The notes below the pieces were generated by a model that worked only from the letters and a program-made list of their open reading frames with translations, ran no database searches and had not been told where the DNA came from. From the NCBI GenBank assembly GCA_965601455.1, contig OZ271831.1:4969426-5033425 (forward strand): a DNA stretch of 64,000 nt. Reading direction: 5' to 3'. Positions 1 through 8,218 of this stretch are shown here, in pieces. Position 1 is the first letter of the stretch; each line of letters begins with the position of its first letter. The position numbers and the translations under genes are program-made. This DNA is from JANQEU01 sp965601455 (lineage in GTDB: Bacteria; Bacteroidota; Bacteroidia; Cytophagales; Cyclobacteriaceae).

Positions 1-260
1 AAGAACAAGAGATTGAGTTGGATGGCCCGGTCTATTTGACGTTTGATCTTGATGTCTTAGATCCTGCCTTTGCACCAGGAGTGTCTCATCACGAACCGGG
101 CGGGTTCAGCACAAGAGAAATCCTTCATATTATACAGCAGCTTGATATCAATATAATTGGGATGGACCTGGTGGAGTATAATCCAGATAGAGATATTAAT
201 GGTGTTACAGCGATGACTGCAGCTAAAATACTGAAAGAACTGCTGTCGAAATTAATCTAA
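1..260 (+). CDS. Ureohydrolase (arginase/agmatinase family), C-terminal part
   Basis: This gene runs in from the left edge; the readable frame begins at base 3. The visible 86 residues carry the family signature DLDVLDPAFAPG, whose aspartates bind the second Mn ion in arginases and agmatinases, followed by HEPGG. These enzymes hydrolyse a guanidino group to release urea or a related product. The missing N-terminus prevents deciding between arginase, agmatinase and formimidoylglutamase. The stop overlaps the stop of the convergent oadB gene by 4 bases. I see no hairpin terminator between them. Confidence 0.85.
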   Translation, partial: EQEIELDGPVYLTFDLDVLDPAFAPGVSHHEPGGFSTREILHIIQQLDINIIGMDLVEYNPDRDINGVTAMTAAKILKELLSKLI

Positions 261-1447
261 GAAAGAAACGAAATGAGTACTCCTGCTGCTACGGCGGATC
301 CGATTACTCCTGAAATATTCGAAGCCATTGCATATTGCAATAGGTGATTATTTGAATCGTGCTTTAAGGCAATATCGTTAGCTACTCTGGCGGCCATGGG
401 TACAGCACTTAATCCTGTTGCTCCAATCAATGGATTGATTTTCTTACTCGCAAAGAGGTTGTATATCTTAACCGCAAACACTCCACCAGCTATTGATATC
501 GCGAAGGCAACAAATCCTCCAACTATTATCATAATGGTTTGGAAATTAAGAAAAGCATAGGCGGTCATGGTAGCCCCTACCGATAATCCAAGAAATATTG
601 TCGCTGCATTGAGTATAGTATCCGAGGCTGCTTTAAACAATCGGTTGGTTGTTTGTCCAATTTCCTTAACAAGGTTACCAAACATCAGCATACCCAGGAG
701 TGGAACACTAGATGGGACAAGTAAAGCAACAATGGTACCCACTCCAATAGGAAATAGTATTTTCAGGGTCTGCAGATTCTTTATAGGACGCTTGTTTGGA
801 AATAAACGATCCTGCTCTTTCATGTTGATCTTTAGTTCTGAGGTGGTTGTGGTAAACCTTACAACAAATGGGATAATCACCGGAACGAGAGCCATGTACG
901 AATATGCAGCTATGGCGATTGGACCTAGTAGGTGAGGGGCCAAAATGATAGTGGTATAAATCGCAGTAGGTCCATCAGCGCCTCCAATGATTCCAAGTGA
1001 AGCGGCTTCCTTCAAAGTGAAGCCAAGTGATACAGCCGAAATCAGCACAGTAAATATTCCTATTTGCGCGGCAGCACCAAAAAAAGCTAGACGAAGGTTT
1101 CGCAGCATGGGACCAAAGTCTGTCAATGCACCTACTCCCAGAAAAATGATAGGGGGGAGAAATCCTGTTTTAATTAAGGAATAATAAACGAAATTCATGA
1201 TTCCATGATCACGAGCAATTTGATATAGGGTTTTCGTTTCATCCACCTTCACCACCCCCATCTCACCTCCTGGAAAGTTGGCAAGGAGCATACCGAATGC
1301 TATTGGAACAAGCAGTAAGGGCTCATATTTCTTTCTGATCCCCAGGTATAGCAGGAAAAAAGCTATCAGGATCATCAAAAGAATTTGCGGCTCTTCGATG
1401 ATCTGGCTAAATGCCGTCATCCGGTACAATCGACTGAATAAATCCAC
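257..1447 (-). CDS. oadB: Na+-pumping decarboxylase beta subunit
   Basis: 396-residue polytopic membrane protein, close to the usual family length. It contains the diagnostic GGADGPTAIY segment near residue 160 and a glycine-rich hydrophobic core. In this family the beta subunit decarboxylates carboxybiotin delivered by the alpha subunit and couples this to Na+ export across the inner membrane. It lies 7 bases after oadA and is the last gene of oadG-oadA-oadB, so the pump is complete in one operon. The substrate may be oxaloacetate or a related acid. The beta subunit alone does not tell, because methylmalonyl-CoA and glutaconyl-CoA decarboxylases use homologous subunits. Confidence 0.93.
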   Translation of the reverse strand: MDLFSRLYRMTAFSQIIEEPQILLMILIAFFLLYLGIRKKYEPLLLVPIAFGMLLANFPGGEMGVVKVDETKTLYQIARDHGIMNFVYYSLIKTGFLPPIIFLGVGALTDFGPMLRNLRLAFFGAAAQIGIFTVLISAVSLGFTLKEAASLGIIGGADGPTAIYTTIILAPHLLGPIAIAAYSYMALVPVIIPFVVRFTTTTSELKINMKEQDRLFPNKRPIKNLQTLKILFPIGVGTIVALLVPSSVPLLGMLMFGNLVKEIGQTTNRLFKAASDTILNAATIFLGLSVGATMTAYAFLNFQTIMIIVGGFVAFAISIAGGVFAVKIYNLFASKKINPLIGATGLSAVPMAARVANDIALKHDSNNHLLQYAMASNISGVIGSAVAAGVLISFLS

Positions 1448-1454
1448 GTTCTTT

Positions 1455-3317
1455 TTAGTTCAAACGAATTAGAACATCATCATCTAACACTTCATCTCCG
1501 TCTTTGATTAAAATGTCAGCGACAACTCCACCCTTGTCAGCTTTTACCGCATTGGTCACTTTCATTGCTTCAATGTAGCAAACTATGTCACCAGTCTTCA
1601 CCGTATCACCAATGGCTATGGCTTTCTCCGAGGAGTCTTTGGTCATAAAGATTTTTCCCTCCAGGGGAGAGATGATCTCTATTTTTCCATTTGACGCTGA
1701 TTTGACAGGTTCTTCGATTTTAGATTCTTCTTGTGGGGAACCTTCATCACCGTAGGAAATTTGTACTTTGAATATTTCTCCATCGACGTCTACAGTCATC
1801 GTTGAAGGAGATAGTGTTGTAGTTGATCCAGAAGCGGCTGATGTTGTTTCCGCTACTGGAGCTTTTTTCGATGCGAGATCCTTTTCGAAGTTTTCTTTGG
1901 CCTTACCGGATTTATATACTTCATATTGCTCAGGATGCATCGCATATTCAAACAGTTCCTCATCATCCGGCCCGGTTTCCCATCCCTTCTCTTTCATTTT
2001 TGCTCGAAATTCCTCCAGTGAGTCCGGCTGAAGGTCTTGTGGATCACCCGCGAAGAATTCTCGTTCCTGTTCTTTTGCCAGCTCTTTCAATTCTGTATCA
2101 ACTTCTCCTGGCACTCTTCCGGATTTGCCTAAGATCATGTCCCATGTATTGTTGTCAAGCAGAGACCAACGTTCTTTACCCTTTTTCATCTGCATCACAT
2201 TAACCAACGCAGCATTTTTTACATATTGACTGTAAGGTGTTACCAAAGGTGGATAACCCATCTTCGGCCAGATGTGCTCTACTTCTTCGAAAAGAGCGAT
2301 CATTAGTTCGTCCTGGGTCAGCTCTGGTTTATGGTTTTTTGCCATCCACTTATTTAAACTTTCCAGATTTTTTTCGAGGTCTGACATCAAGCTTCCCATC
2401 ATACCTCCGGGAAGACCGGGTCCGATAAGAAGGGCGTTCATCATTCGATTTCTCGGATTGATATAATATCCTAAGAAATCGTCAATGAATTCTTGTGTAA
2501 GTGATCTGGCTTGCATGTAGGCCTTCATGTTGATGTCCGGTACAGAAAAACCAGCATCTCTCAGTACTTCATGAACTGTCAGTAAATCAGCGTGTCCAGT
2601 ACCAAAGGAAAGTGGTTCCATTCCAACATCAATGAAGTCCACTCCTGCTCGGGCAGCTTCCAGAGATGATGCTACTGAAAACCCAGGCCCTGAATGCCCA
2701 TGATAAGTGACCATCATGTCCTTATTCATGTCTTTAATCCCTTCAACCAACTTGCCCATTGAGGCAGGTCTCCCGATTCCGGCCATATCCTTAATACAGA
2801 TTTCTTCCGTACCCATTTCTATCAGTTCCTCTGCCATCTTCAGGTAGTATTCAACCGTATGCAGTTTTGAGTGCGTGATACATAGCGCAGCCTGGGCGAT
2901 CATTCCCCCTTCTTTCGCGTAATCGATAGATAGTTTGAGATTTCGAGTATCGTTTAGGCCATCAAACGACCGGGAGATATCCGTGCCCTGAATCTTTTTG
3001 AGCTTAAACATCAACTTTCGGACATCTCTAGGCACTGGATACATACGTAATCCATTAAGCCCTCTTTCCAACATGTGTGTCTGTATACCAGCATCATTGA
3101 ACGGCTGAGTCCATTGCCGAACGGATTGGTTAGGATTCTCACCGTATAGTAAATTGATTTGTTCGAATCCGCCACCGTTTGTTTCCACACGCCTAAAGCA
3201 GCCCATGTCAACAATCGGCTCTGCCACTTTTACCAGTTGATCCACTCTTGGCATGTATTTGCCTGAGGATTGCCACATATCCCGATAAATCAGGCTAAGA
3301 CCTATTTCCCTTCCCAT
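1455..3317 (-). CDS. oadA: Oxaloacetate decarboxylase-type alpha subunit with biotinyl domain
   Basis: 620 residues. The N-terminal two thirds is the carboxyltransferase TIM barrel. A presumed carbamylated metal-site lysine lies in IKDMAG (about residue 175), and the metal-binding pair in YHGHSG (about 203-205). A Pro/Ala/Ser/Thr-containing linker leads to a C-terminal biotinyl domain with EAMK; the biotin lysine is near residue 584. The first metal-site segment reads YRDMWQSS instead of the classical RDAHQS, so the aspartate and glutamine are kept but the histidine is not. I believe this is the form usual in Bacteroidota. The enzyme moves CO2 from a 2-oxo acid to biotin for OadB. Its start overlaps oadG by 23 bases, indicating translational coupling. 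Confidence 0.92.
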   Translation of the reverse strand: MGREIGLSLIYRDMWQSSGKYMPRVDQLVKVAEPIVDMGCFRRVETNGGGFEQINLLYGENPNQSVRQWTQPFNDAGIQTHMLERGLNGLRMYPVPRDVRKLMFKLKKIQGTDISRSFDGLNDTRNLKLSIDYAKEGGMIAQAALCITHSKLHTVEYYLKMAEELIEMGTEEICIKDMAGIGRPASMGKLVEGIKDMNKDMMVTYHGHSGPGFSVASSLEAARAGVDFIDVGMEPLSFGTGHADLLTVHEVLRDAGFSVPDINMKAYMQARSLTQEFIDDFLGYYINPRNRMMNALLIGPGLPGGMMGSLMSDLEKNLESLNKWMAKNHKPELTQDELMIALFEEVEHIWPKMGYPPLVTPYSQYVKNAALVNVMQMKKGKERWSLLDNNTWDMILGKSGRVPGEVDTELKELAKEQEREFFAGDPQDLQPDSLEEFRAKMKEKGWETGPDDEELFEYAMHPEQYEVYKSGKAKENFEKDLASKKAPVAETTSAASGSTTTLSPSTMTVDVDGEIFKVQISYGDEGSPQEESKIEEPVKSASNGKIEIISPLEGKIFMTKDSSEKAIAIGDTVKTGDIVCYIEAMKVTNAVKADKGGVVADILIKDGDEVLDDDVLIRLN

Positions 3318-3564
3318 TTGGATTATTTTTTTTAATTTTTGTGATTTTTCCCTTACCGGATGTCAATTTTGAGACGGCAGCAGCTATTGCAGCCACTTTC
3401 TTTTGGGAGATGGCAGGTTCTACTTTCTCATGAATGGTTGGAACTAAACGATTGGTGAAAATAATCAGAGCGTTGCCTGTGATCACCACTAAAGACAAGA
3501 CGATCGTCACTGTGATCATACCAACCAGCAGCAACGATAGGGCTGTTGAAATTTCTGGGCTCAA
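3295..3564 (-). CDS. oadG: Na+-pumping decarboxylase gamma subunit
   Basis: 89 residues with one N-terminal membrane helix (about residues 8-35) and a charged cytoplasmic tail rich in Lys and Gly. This is the layout of OadG subunits, which hold the alpha and beta subunits together at the membrane. It is the first gene of the operon and overlaps oadA. OadG sequences are poorly conserved, so the call rests on size, topology and position next to oadA and oadB. Confidence 0.85.
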   Translation of the reverse strand: MSPEISTALSLLLVGMITVTIVLSLVVITGNALIIFTNRLVPTIHEKVEPAISQKKVAAIAAAVSKLTSGKGKITKIKKNNPNGKGNRS

Positions 3565-3583
3565 AACATCAGGTTTTGTTATA

Positions 3584-3591
3584 CAAAAATA
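3584..3591 (-). promoter_or_regulatory. Possible -7 element for oadGAB
   Basis: On the minus strand this reads TATTTTTG, which fits the Bacteroidota -7 consensus TAnnTTTG. It lies 20 bases upstream of the oadG start. No TTG is seen at the expected -33 distance, so support is weak. Confidence 0.35.
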
Positions 3592-3641
3592 TAAGACCTT
3601 GAGCTATTGAACCTAAGAATATCGGTACTTTAAGCGATAAT

Positions 3642-6350
3642 TTATAGGGTTCGCTTTACTTCTCGTATTTCATAACCTTCAATTACATCTCCAACCTTGA
3701 TGTCATTGAAGTTCTTTATGCTGAGACCACATTCATAGCCTGATTTGACTTCCTGAACGTCATCCTTAAAGCGTTTTAACTGATTGATTTCACCTTCGTA
3801 AGTAACAATACCGTCACGGATTAATCGGACCTTATTCGATCTCTTTACGAAGCCGTCGGTGACATAACATCCTGCCACAGTACCTACCTTGGAAATCTTG
3901 AATACTTCCCGAACTTCTATGTTTCCGGTAATTACTTCCTCCTCGGTAGGGGCAAGCATACCTTCCATAGCATCTTTTACATCGTTGATTGCATCGTAGA
4001 TAATGGAATACAGTCGTATTTCAATTTCCTCAGTCTCGGAAATTTTCTTAGCTCCTCCAGATGGACGGACCTGGAATCCGACAATTACCGCATCTGAAGC
4101 AGACGCTAGAAGAACATCGGACTCTGAAATCTGACCTACTCCTTTGTGAATAATATTCACCTGGACTTCATCTGTGGATAGTTTTAGGAGTGAATCTGAA
4201 AGGGCTTCCACTGATCCGTCCACGTCACCTTTAACAATAACATTTAGCTCTTTGAAACTTCCTATGGCCAAACGACGGCCAATTTCATCAAGCGTGATGT
4301 GTTTCTTAGTCCGAACGGATTGCTCTCTGAGGATTTGTTCTCTTTTAGTCGCAATCTCTCTTGCCTCCCGGTCGGAGCCCATAATATTGAAGCGGTCTCC
4401 AGCCTGTGGTGCCCCGTCAAGACCTAACATTTGTACTGGTGTTGCTGGACCTGCCACATTCAATTTCTTACCCCGATGATCAAACATTGCTTTGACCTTG
4501 CCATAAAATGGTCCAGCAAGCAAAACATCACCGATCTTCATGGTACCGGCTTGAACCATCATCGTGGTAACATACCCTCGACCTTTATCAAGTGTTGCTT
4601 CGATCACACTTCCTACTGCTGGTTTACTTGGGTTTGCTTTCAGCTCCAGGAGTTCAGCTTCCAGAAGGACCTTTTCCAGGAGTTCCTCAATGCCTTCTCC
4701 TGTTTTCGCTGATATATTCTGGCATTGGTACTTTCCACCCCAGTCTTCTACGAGTATATTGATATTGGATAGCTCTTCTTTGATCTTATCCGGGTTTGCG
4801 TTTGGTCTGTCGATCTTGTTGATCGCAATCACAATAGGAACCCCAGCTACCTGGGCATGATTGATAGCCTCTTTTGTCTGAGGCATCACAGCGTCGTCTG
4901 CCGCAACAACCACGATTACAATATCTGTGATTTTAGCGCCTCTTGCTCTCATCGCCGTGAAAGCCTCGTGACCAGGTGTATCCAGGAAGGCCACCCTCTT
5001 ACCAGTTTCGGTCATCACATCGTAAGCACCGATGTGCTGGGTGATACCTCCAGCTTCGCCTTCAGTTACCTTAGAATCCCTAATAAAATCCAATAAGGAT
5101 GTTTTACCGTGGTCAACGTGACCCATAATGGTTACAATCGGAGCACGATCTTTGAGTTCTTCTTCGGTGTCTTTGACCTCGATAACCTCTACTTCATCGT
5201 CAGCTGTCGTAAAATCAACATCAAAATCAAATTCATCAGCAATGACCGTAATGGTTTCTGCATCGAGACGTTGATTGATGGACACGAACATGCCTAGATC
5301 CATGCATTTCGATATAACGTCATTTACCGAAACGTCCATTAACGAAGCAAGATCACTGGCTGAAACGAACTCAGTGACTTTCAGAACTTTTGACTCTTGC
5401 TGCTCCTGAAGAACCTTTTCCTCTTCCGCCTCGGCCTTAGCCGTACGCTTATCTTTTCTATATTTCGATCTGCTCTGAGTTGCTCCCTTGCCTCCACTTA
5501 GTTTTGCAAGTGTTGCCTTAATCTTATCCTGAATCTCCTTATCGGATAATTCTTCTGTTTTTCTTGTGTCTTTTCCACGTCCCCGGTCTCCTCGTTTGGA
5601 GTCTTGTCTTTGATTGGGGGCGATTCTTTTTCTCGGCCGCTTTTTTCTTTCCTTACTCTCGTCGGAGGAAGCGACAGGTTTTTCCTTTTTCTTTTCCGTA
5701 GGCAGGTCGATTTTTCCCAGAACCGTTAGACCCTTGAGGGAATCGGCCTTCGCCTCAATCACTTCATTCTTTTTTTCTTCTGGCTCCTCTGTTGCTTTTG
5801 GCTCTTCCTTCTTTTCTTCGACCTTAACCTCTTTCTCCGCTACAGGTTCTTCTTTCTTTTCCTCAGCCTTTGCAACAGGTTCTTCCTTCTCCTCTTCTGG
5901 CTCCGGCTTTTCTTCCTCTTTCTTTGGCTTTTCTTTCTTGTCGAGATCGATCTTGCCAACAACTTTTGGACCCTCAAGCTTAGGTTTACTGAGCAACCCT
6001 TCAGTTGTTTCTTCTTCCTCTTTTTCTTCCTTAACAGGGGTGGGTTCAGGTATAGAAGCGACATTATCCTTGATGAGTATCTCTTCCTCATCCTTCCTTG
6101 AGCTTCCAGACTCCTGTTTGTTGGCTTTAATTACCAGATTATCGGTATGTGATGCCCCGATGGTTAATTCTGATGCCTCTTCCTTATCATGAGCTGAATC
6201 AGCAAATTCCTTTGAAAGAAGAGCAAACTGCTCCTCGGAGATCTTGGAGTTGGGATTACGATCCACTTCAAAACCCTTTTCTTCAAGAAATTCAATGATA
6301 GTAGTTCTTCCTACGTTTAATTTTCTTGCTACCTGACTTAATCTATACAT
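3642..6350 (-). CDS. infB: Translation initiation factor IF-2
   Basis: 902 residues. IF-2 is the GTPase that places initiator tRNA on the 30S subunit and promotes subunit joining. A short N-terminal IF2_N winged module (residues 1-50) is followed by a long, highly charged Lys/Glu region (about 60-330). The G domain has GHVDHGKT (about 411), DTPGHEAF (about 457) and NKID (about 510), followed by domains II to IV. The charged region contains two copies of a GKIDL phrase that recurs in the separate protein at 37441-38247. It is the last gene of rimP-nusA-infB. Confidence 0.98.
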   Translation of the reverse strand: MYRLSQVARKLNVGRTTIIEFLEEKGFEVDRNPNSKISEEQFALLSKEFADSAHDKEEASELTIGASHTDNLVIKANKQESGSSRKDEEEILIKDNVASIPEPTPVKEEKEEEETTEGLLSKPKLEGPKVVGKIDLDKKEKPKKEEEKPEPEEEKEEPVAKAEEKKEEPVAEKEVKVEEKKEEPKATEEPEEKKNEVIEAKADSLKGLTVLGKIDLPTEKKKEKPVASSDESKERKKRPRKRIAPNQRQDSKRGDRGRGKDTRKTEELSDKEIQDKIKATLAKLSGGKGATQSRSKYRKDKRTAKAEAEEEKVLQEQQESKVLKVTEFVSASDLASLMDVSVNDVISKCMDLGMFVSINQRLDAETITVIADEFDFDVDFTTADDEVEVIEVKDTEEELKDRAPIVTIMGHVDHGKTSLLDFIRDSKVTEGEAGGITQHIGAYDVMTETGKRVAFLDTPGHEAFTAMRARGAKITDIVIVVVAADDAVMPQTKEAINHAQVAGVPIVIAINKIDRPNANPDKIKEELSNINILVEDWGGKYQCQNISAKTGEGIEELLEKVLLEAELLELKANPSKPAVGSVIEATLDKGRGYVTTMMVQAGTMKIGDVLLAGPFYGKVKAMFDHRGKKLNVAGPATPVQMLGLDGAPQAGDRFNIMGSDREAREIATKREQILREQSVRTKKHITLDEIGRRLAIGSFKELNVIVKGDVDGSVEALSDSLLKLSTDEVQVNIIHKGVGQISESDVLLASASDAVIVGFQVRPSGGAKKISETEEIEIRLYSIIYDAINDVKDAMEGMLAPTEEEVITGNIEVREVFKISKVGTVAGCYVTDGFVKRSNKVRLIRDGIVTYEGEINQLKRFKDDVQEVKSGYECGLSIKNFNDIKVGDVIEGYEIREVKRTL

Positions 6351-6369
6351 TCAGCTCGTTTAATCTCTT

Positions 6370-7614
6370 TTACTCAAATTCCTGGTTTAAGATTGACACC
6401 ACCCCGTCGATTGTTTCCTCTTCCAGGTCTGTTCTTCTAATTAAGTCTTCACGACCTAACTTGAGAACACTTTTTGCGGTGTCCAATCCAATACGCTTCA
6501 ATTCGTCAATAATCCAATCTTCGATTTCATCCGTGAATTCGTCCAGATCCACATCTTCTTCCTCCATTTCATCTAATTCACGGAATACATCGATTTCGAA
6601 ACCTACTAGCCTACTGGCCAGTTTAATGTTTTGCCCACCTTTTCCAATTGCCAAAGATACTTGATCAGGTTTAAGGTATACTGAAACCCGCTTTTTCTCT
6701 TCATCAATCTTCATGCTTTGAATTTTGGCAGGACTTAATGCTCTGGCAATGTATAATTCCAGATTATCCGTGAAATTAATTACATCGATATTTTCATTTT
6801 GTAGTTCCCGAACAATTGCATGGATTCGAGACCCTTTCATTCCAACACAAGCCCCTACCGGATCAATTCTATCGTCATAGGACTCAACAGCTACTTTTGC
6901 TCGCTCTCCTGGTTCCCTAACTACGTTTTTGATGGTAATTAGTCCATCGTAAACTTCTGGCACCTCATTCTCGAAAAGACGCTCAAGGAAAGTTGGAGAT
7001 GTTCTAGATAGTACGATTCTAGGATTTCCATTGTGCATTTCTACACGATGTACAATAGCTCGTCCTGCATCTCCCTTTCTAAACCTATCTTTTGGGATTT
7101 GTTCTCCCTTTGGCAGTTGGAGTTCATTTCCTTCGCCATCAATAAGCAGGATTTCCCGGCTAAGAATCTGATAGACTTCACCAGTAATAATTTCGCCAAC
7201 GAGATCCTTATACTTTTGGAATAAAATATCTTTTTCCAGATCCTTAATTTTCTGGATTAGGGTTTGACGCGCAGTCATCACCGCCCGACGTCCAAAGTGC
7301 TCTAGCTTGATTTCTTCCGCTACCTCTTCTCCAATTTCGAAATCAGGCTCAATCTGACGTGCTTCAGAAAGGCTGATTTTATCATGGTCCCAGATGTCTT
7401 CAGAATTATCGTCTACAATCTCCCTGAATCTCCAGATCTCCAAATCACCTTTATCGGCATTGATGATGATATCGAAATTATCATCCACTTCGTACTTCTT
7501 TCTAATCATCGTTCGAAATACATCTTCCAAAATCCTAATCATAGTAGGTCTGTCGATGTTTTTGCCCCTGGCAAAATCCGCAAACGAATCAATCAATACT
7601 CCTGTATCCATCAT
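6370..7614 (-). CDS. nusA: Transcription termination/antitermination factor NusA
   Basis: 414 residues with an N-terminal RNA-polymerase-binding domain (1-125), an S1 domain (about 130-200), two KH domains (about 205-350; the second shows IGKGGQNIKLAS) and a short acidic helical tail. NusA modulates pausing, intrinsic termination and antitermination. It sits between rimP and infB, the order conserved across bacteria. In E. coli the operon is autoregulated by NusA. That is relevant here because a terminator-like hairpin lies in the operon leader. Confidence 0.97.
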   Translation of the reverse strand: MMDTGVLIDSFADFARGKNIDRPTMIRILEDVFRTMIRKKYEVDDNFDIIINADKGDLEIWRFREIVDDNSEDIWDHDKISLSEARQIEPDFEIGEEVAEEIKLEHFGRRAVMTARQTLIQKIKDLEKDILFQKYKDLVGEIITGEVYQILSREILLIDGEGNELQLPKGEQIPKDRFRKGDAGRAIVHRVEMHNGNPRIVLSRTSPTFLERLFENEVPEVYDGLITIKNVVREPGERAKVAVESYDDRIDPVGACVGMKGSRIHAIVRELQNENIDVINFTDNLELYIARALSPAKIQSMKIDEEKKRVSVYLKPDQVSLAIGKGGQNIKLASRLVGFEIDVFRELDEMEEEDVDLDEFTDEIEDWIIDELKRIGLDTAKSVLKLGREDLIRRTDLEEETIDGVVSILNQEFE

Positions 7615-7615
7615 T

Positions 7616-8065
7616 TCAGTTAAATGAGACTAATATGTTTGTTTTCTTAATTTCTTTCATGTTCAGCTCCACAGGGTTCTGCGTTTTTTCATCCAGTAGT
7701 ACGATGTACTGCTCGTCAGCAGATTCCAATGAGCCTTTCATTCTTTCGCCGTTCTCTAATTCCACTTTCACCCTTCTTCCAATATTTTTCTTATACTGCC
7801 TAGAAAGTTTAAGTGGCATATCAAGCCCAGGTGAAGACACTTCCAGGTAATATTTTCCATCGATTAGGTCCTCACTTTCAATTTCACTGCCCAATGACCG
7901 ACTTATCTCAGCACATTGATCAATGGTAATTGACGGATCTCCATCAATCAAAATCACAAGCTTTTGGTTTCCAGGTTTACCTCGCAATTCCACGTCAACC
8001 AGAAAGAGGTTTTCGTAACCCTTTAAGATTTCTGATAGAATGTCCGTAACCTGTTTTTCAAGCAT
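7616..8065 (-). CDS. rimP: Ribosome maturation factor RimP
   Basis: 149 residues, the usual length. It has the two-domain RimP fold, with the conserved LEVSSPGLDMPL segment (about residues 74-85) and a small Sm-like C-terminal domain. RimP helps assemble the 30S subunit. It is the first gene of the rimP-nusA-infB operon and ends 2 bases before nusA starts. The ATG at 8065 lies 14 bases after the poly-U stretch of the leader hairpin. Confidence 0.96.
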   Translation of the reverse strand: MLEKQVTDILSEILKGYENLFLVDVELRGKPGNQKLVILIDGDPSITIDQCAEISRSLGSEIESEDLIDGKYYLEVSSPGLDMPLKLSRQYKKNIGRRVKVELENGERMKGSLESADEQYIVLLDEKTQNPVELNMKEIKKTNILVSFN

Positions 8066-8079
8066 ACAATTGTGTTAAT

Positions 8080-8104
8080 AAAAAGAGGGGACTCGTGTCC
8101 CCTC
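8080..8104 (-). terminator. Terminator-like hairpin in the rimP-nusA-infB leader (possible attenuator)
   Basis: On the minus strand GAGGGGAC and GTCCCCTC form a perfect 8-bp GC-rich stem around a 4-base loop, followed at once by TTTTT and ATTA. That is the form of an intrinsic terminator. It lies between the operon promoter (8128-8158) and the rimP start, and no minus-strand gene lies upstream whose transcript it could end. The genes it would control encode NusA, a termination factor. Attenuation is an inference; a 5'-end stabilising hairpin is the alternative. Confidence 0.7.
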
Positions 8105-8127
8105 CGAAACTGTTAATATTTCAGCTT

Positions 8128-8158
8128 CAAAATTAATTGAAATTATTTTCAATTCAAA
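8128..8158 (-). promoter_or_regulatory. Promoter of rimP-nusA-infB
   Basis: On the minus strand TTTG (8158-8155) and TAATTTTG (8135-8128) are separated by exactly 19 bases, matching the Bacteroidota primary sigma consensus TTTG-N19-TAnnTTTG. The expected transcript starts near 8121, about 17 bases before the leader hairpin. Confidence 0.75.
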
Positions 8159-8218
8159 TTTCGACGAATTTATCATCCGTTTACCCAGTTTTGCGTATCA
8201 AGAGTCAAGACATATCTT

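Noticed and set aside
1768..2466. Several open frames of 63-126 residues on the plus strand opposite oadA
   Set aside because: They are antisense shadows without conserved motifs or start signals.
5614..6192. 192-residue Ser/Phe-rich open frame antisense to infB
   Set aside because: It mirrors the Lys/Glu-rich codons of the IF-2 linker (reverse complement of AAG/GAA gives Ser/Phe/Leu), has no motif and is fully overlapped by a certain gene.
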